From: Tubiluchus corallicola
Lineage: Eukaryota; Priapulida; Priapulimorpha; Priapulimorphida; Tubiluchidae
Assembly: GCA_030141605.1 (NCBI GenBank)
Contig: JAQGDQ010001878.1
Location: forward strand, 1 to 22,626
Direction: 5' to 3'
DNA length: 22,626 bases
The notes under the pieces were generated by a model. It was not told the origin of the DNA. It did not search any database and worked only from the letters and a program-made list of their open reading frames with translations. A program made the translations under genes and the position numbers. Positions 20,752 through 22,626 of this stretch are shown one piece after another. Numbering within the stretch: the stretch's first letter is position 1; the number at the start of each line of letters is the position of its first letter.

Positions 20752-21563
20752 CAAGTACATATGCTTTTAATAAAATTATAGTGTGTCTGTTAACAACATC
20801 GAATTGATCTTTCTAAACAACTTTTGCGTCGTTTTGCAACGATGGGGATTTTTGCAACGTAATAACATACTACTTTTCGTCAAGTTTTAAATTCTAACAC
20901 CGGGTAAGCGTATTAGCAATATTTCACAATATTTTTTGTGATTGTTTGTTATATTTGTAGAACATGGTATTTGTAGTGTTTGTCTGTTAGGATGTGATAG
21001 GCTGGAGATTTGCTTTCAGTTCAGTTTGCAAGTCTCATTTACCCCCAAGCCGTCCTTACCCCCCCCCCCCTATATTTGAGGGTGAGTTAAGTGAACCATT
21101 ACTGTCGGGCTGAAAATAAAGTGATCTTTTAGAGGATCTCGAAGATTTCAGCATATGAAGAGTACCCGTATTGCTGTTTGCCCTAGCACATGCAGTGTCA
21201 AGCAGTGTTTAACATTTAGAACAGTATATTATTTGCAGTTTTACTTTTGTGATTAAAGGAACAATTCTTAAATTAGTATAATTCGAAACATTTATATTTG
21301 TACTTATACTGTATGCGGTATGGCAGTATTATATGAAATTATTTTGTTGTTGTTATTTCAGCCTGATCATTGCTGCAATAAACAGAGTGGACATTGTTCG
21401 TGTAATGATTTGTGATGTTGTACAAATGATGCTTTTTTTCAAAGTGTCATCATCGATTTATAAAGAACTTGTTAATTGCTTTGTAGTGGCTTTATCATAT
21501 GTCACGATGCTTAATTTTTTTTCAAAATGTTGAGATCTAAAACTTATTGTTTGAACGTAGTGA
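20752..21563. other. Upstream region of the putative methyltransferase gene
   Basis: No coding region recognised. A run of 12 C (21059-21070) stands out in otherwise AT-rich DNA. TTGTTGTTATTTCAG (21346-21360) looks like a splice acceptor and could open a 5' UTR exon that leads into the ATG at 21564, but nothing else supports it. Promoter elements cannot be picked out with confidence. Confidence 0.4.
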
Positions 21564-21704
21564 ATGGAGGGCATGAATGGGTACAGGAAGCTTTTTGAAG
21601 ATGCTAGTGTTTCAGTATTATACGCAAAACATCGACCAAGCATGTCTAGTGAACTTGTAAACAAAATAATGCAATTTTTGGTTGCTGATGATGTCTTAAC
21701 TGCT
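21564..21704 (+). CDS. First coding exon of a putative SAM-dependent methyltransferase (partial gene)
   Basis: A 47-codon open frame starts at ATG 21564 (an in-frame TGA lies directly before it; ATG 21573 is an alternative) and runs to a strong donor, GCT/GTAAGTATA, after 21704, phase 0. The peptide contains YRKLFEDASVSVLYAKHRPS and SSELVNKIMQFL. The pattern Phe...YAK.RP......L...I..FL is how small class I methyltransferases of the Methyltransf_11 type begin (the group of Dictyostelium DDB_G0268948 and yeast trans-aconitate methyltransferase), just before the first strand with its DVGCG SAM-binding loop. That loop is not in the window, so it should be in the next exon beyond 22626. The family call comes from memory of this N-terminal motif and is moderate; the exon boundaries are stronger. 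Confidence 0.55.
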
Positions 21705-22626
21705 GTAAGTATAAAGACGTTGTTTAAGAGTCATTCTGTTAATAAGTTCATTTTAGCATTTTAGTTAAAGGGCAAGAAAAGGCGTAGCTGAAGTAGGTTT
21801 CAGAAAAATCAACTTAAGAAATTATGTTACTTAATAGCAATTTTATGCATATATCGTACTCGCATTAAAAGGAATTTTTGTTTGTTTTTATTTTAAATCT
21901 CCCGCAATACTGTTACGACCGCGCCATTACATGATGTCACTACGCACAACGTAAATCAGGGGAAGAACGGGCAATGTTAGATTATGACCCAAAATACTTT
22001 CTGTGCAAATCTATATTACTTAACATTTCACTTACCTGCTGGAAAGACTTATGTAACTAGACTAATAATTTAAAATACTCGTGCCAATTGGTAAAGTGTC
22101 ACTGACTCACCCTCCAGGGTGCACCACTCACTAACCAAAAACATATTTTTAATCTTATTGACAGGATGCAGTAATTTAACATTTTTCTTAGTTAGCAACA
22201 CATGCTCTACGAATGCTCAGACTATTTTTTCAAACTTTACTCAGTGTTATCTAAACTTGTTTCAAACGATCTACCATCAAAATGGCTGCTCCTAGCGGTC
22301 ATTGCTGGAGTTTAAATTTACGGGTTTCATACAGTGTTACGGCAGCTGCAAGCCCTACATGCAAAAAGGCAGTATGTAAGTGGCATAAGACAATTTTTTG
22401 AGCTTTATGTAAGTGAAGGGTTTTCTTGTGCTTGAATAACTGCTGGCTGAAACAATGGTGATGAAAATTACACTGACAGAGATTATACAAAGATAAAATG
22501 TAAGTTCTCCAATCAGATTATCTCATGTACAGGGTGTATCTAAAATGCCTCTCTTCTAGAATTGTGACTTTTATTAGTACTTTTAATTTAAAATGTTGTT
22601 TTGCCAACCTAGTTTTATTCAACATA
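21705..22626 (+). other. Probable first intron of the methyltransferase-like gene, to the window end
   Basis: From the GTAAGT donor to the window edge no frame carries a DVGCG-type motif or other protein similarity I recognise. The minus-strand ORF at 22299-22490 is Cys/His/Leu-rich by chance and lacks a zinc-finger spacing. No repeats of note. Confidence 0.4.

Noticed and set aside
22299-22490. Cys/His-containing minus-strand ORF, possible zinc finger
   Set aside because: Cys and His spacing does not fit a C2H2 or related pattern; AT-rich chance ORF.

Overview
This looks like a piece of an AT-rich animal (metazoan) nuclear genome. It has spliced genes with GT-AG introns, long gene-free stretches, simple-sequence arrays, LINE remnants and non-autonomous DNA transposons. 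The clade is not fixed by the sequence. An invertebrate is likely, because the main gene is clearly a JARID2 orthologue but diverged from vertebrates, and because that gene has very few introns.

The centre of the window is one minus-strand gene, JARID2 (Jumonji), a non-catalytic cofactor of Polycomb Repressive Complex 2. A single 4.1-kb terminal exon (5384-9478) encodes the JmjN, ARID, JmjC and C5HC2 zinc-finger regions. Two short upstream exons, at 11066-11203 and 14077-14226, supply the N-terminus. All joints are phase 0. The joined model is about 1,460 residues. It restores a textbook ubiquitin-interacting motif across the first joint and the PRC2-methylated RKFA motif just after the second.

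Layout: 1-563 is a 22-bp minisatellite. 564-5383 has no gene and includes the JARID2 3' flank/UTR and a 24-bp minisatellite. 5384-14303 is JARID2; its introns hold a pogo-like inverted-repeat element, 34-bp and 33-bp tandem arrays and a hAT-type MITE (13462-13933). 14304-15272 is upstream of JARID2. 15273-16186 is a 914-bp element with perfect 38-bp terminal inverted repeats, a 5-bp target duplication and hairpins at both ends and in the middle. 17255-17713 is a compound (ATT)n(AGT)n microsatellite. 17815-20190 is a minus-strand, internally deleted CR1/L2-like LINE. 20166-20700 is the plus-strand 3' end of a different LINE. 21564-21704 is probably the first coding exon of a small SAM-dependent methyltransferase that leaves the window on the plus strand.

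The best candidates for novelty are the hairpin-bearing 914-bp transposable element and the JARID2 gene architecture. No bacterial-type system, CRISPR array, tRNA or rRNA gene was seen.
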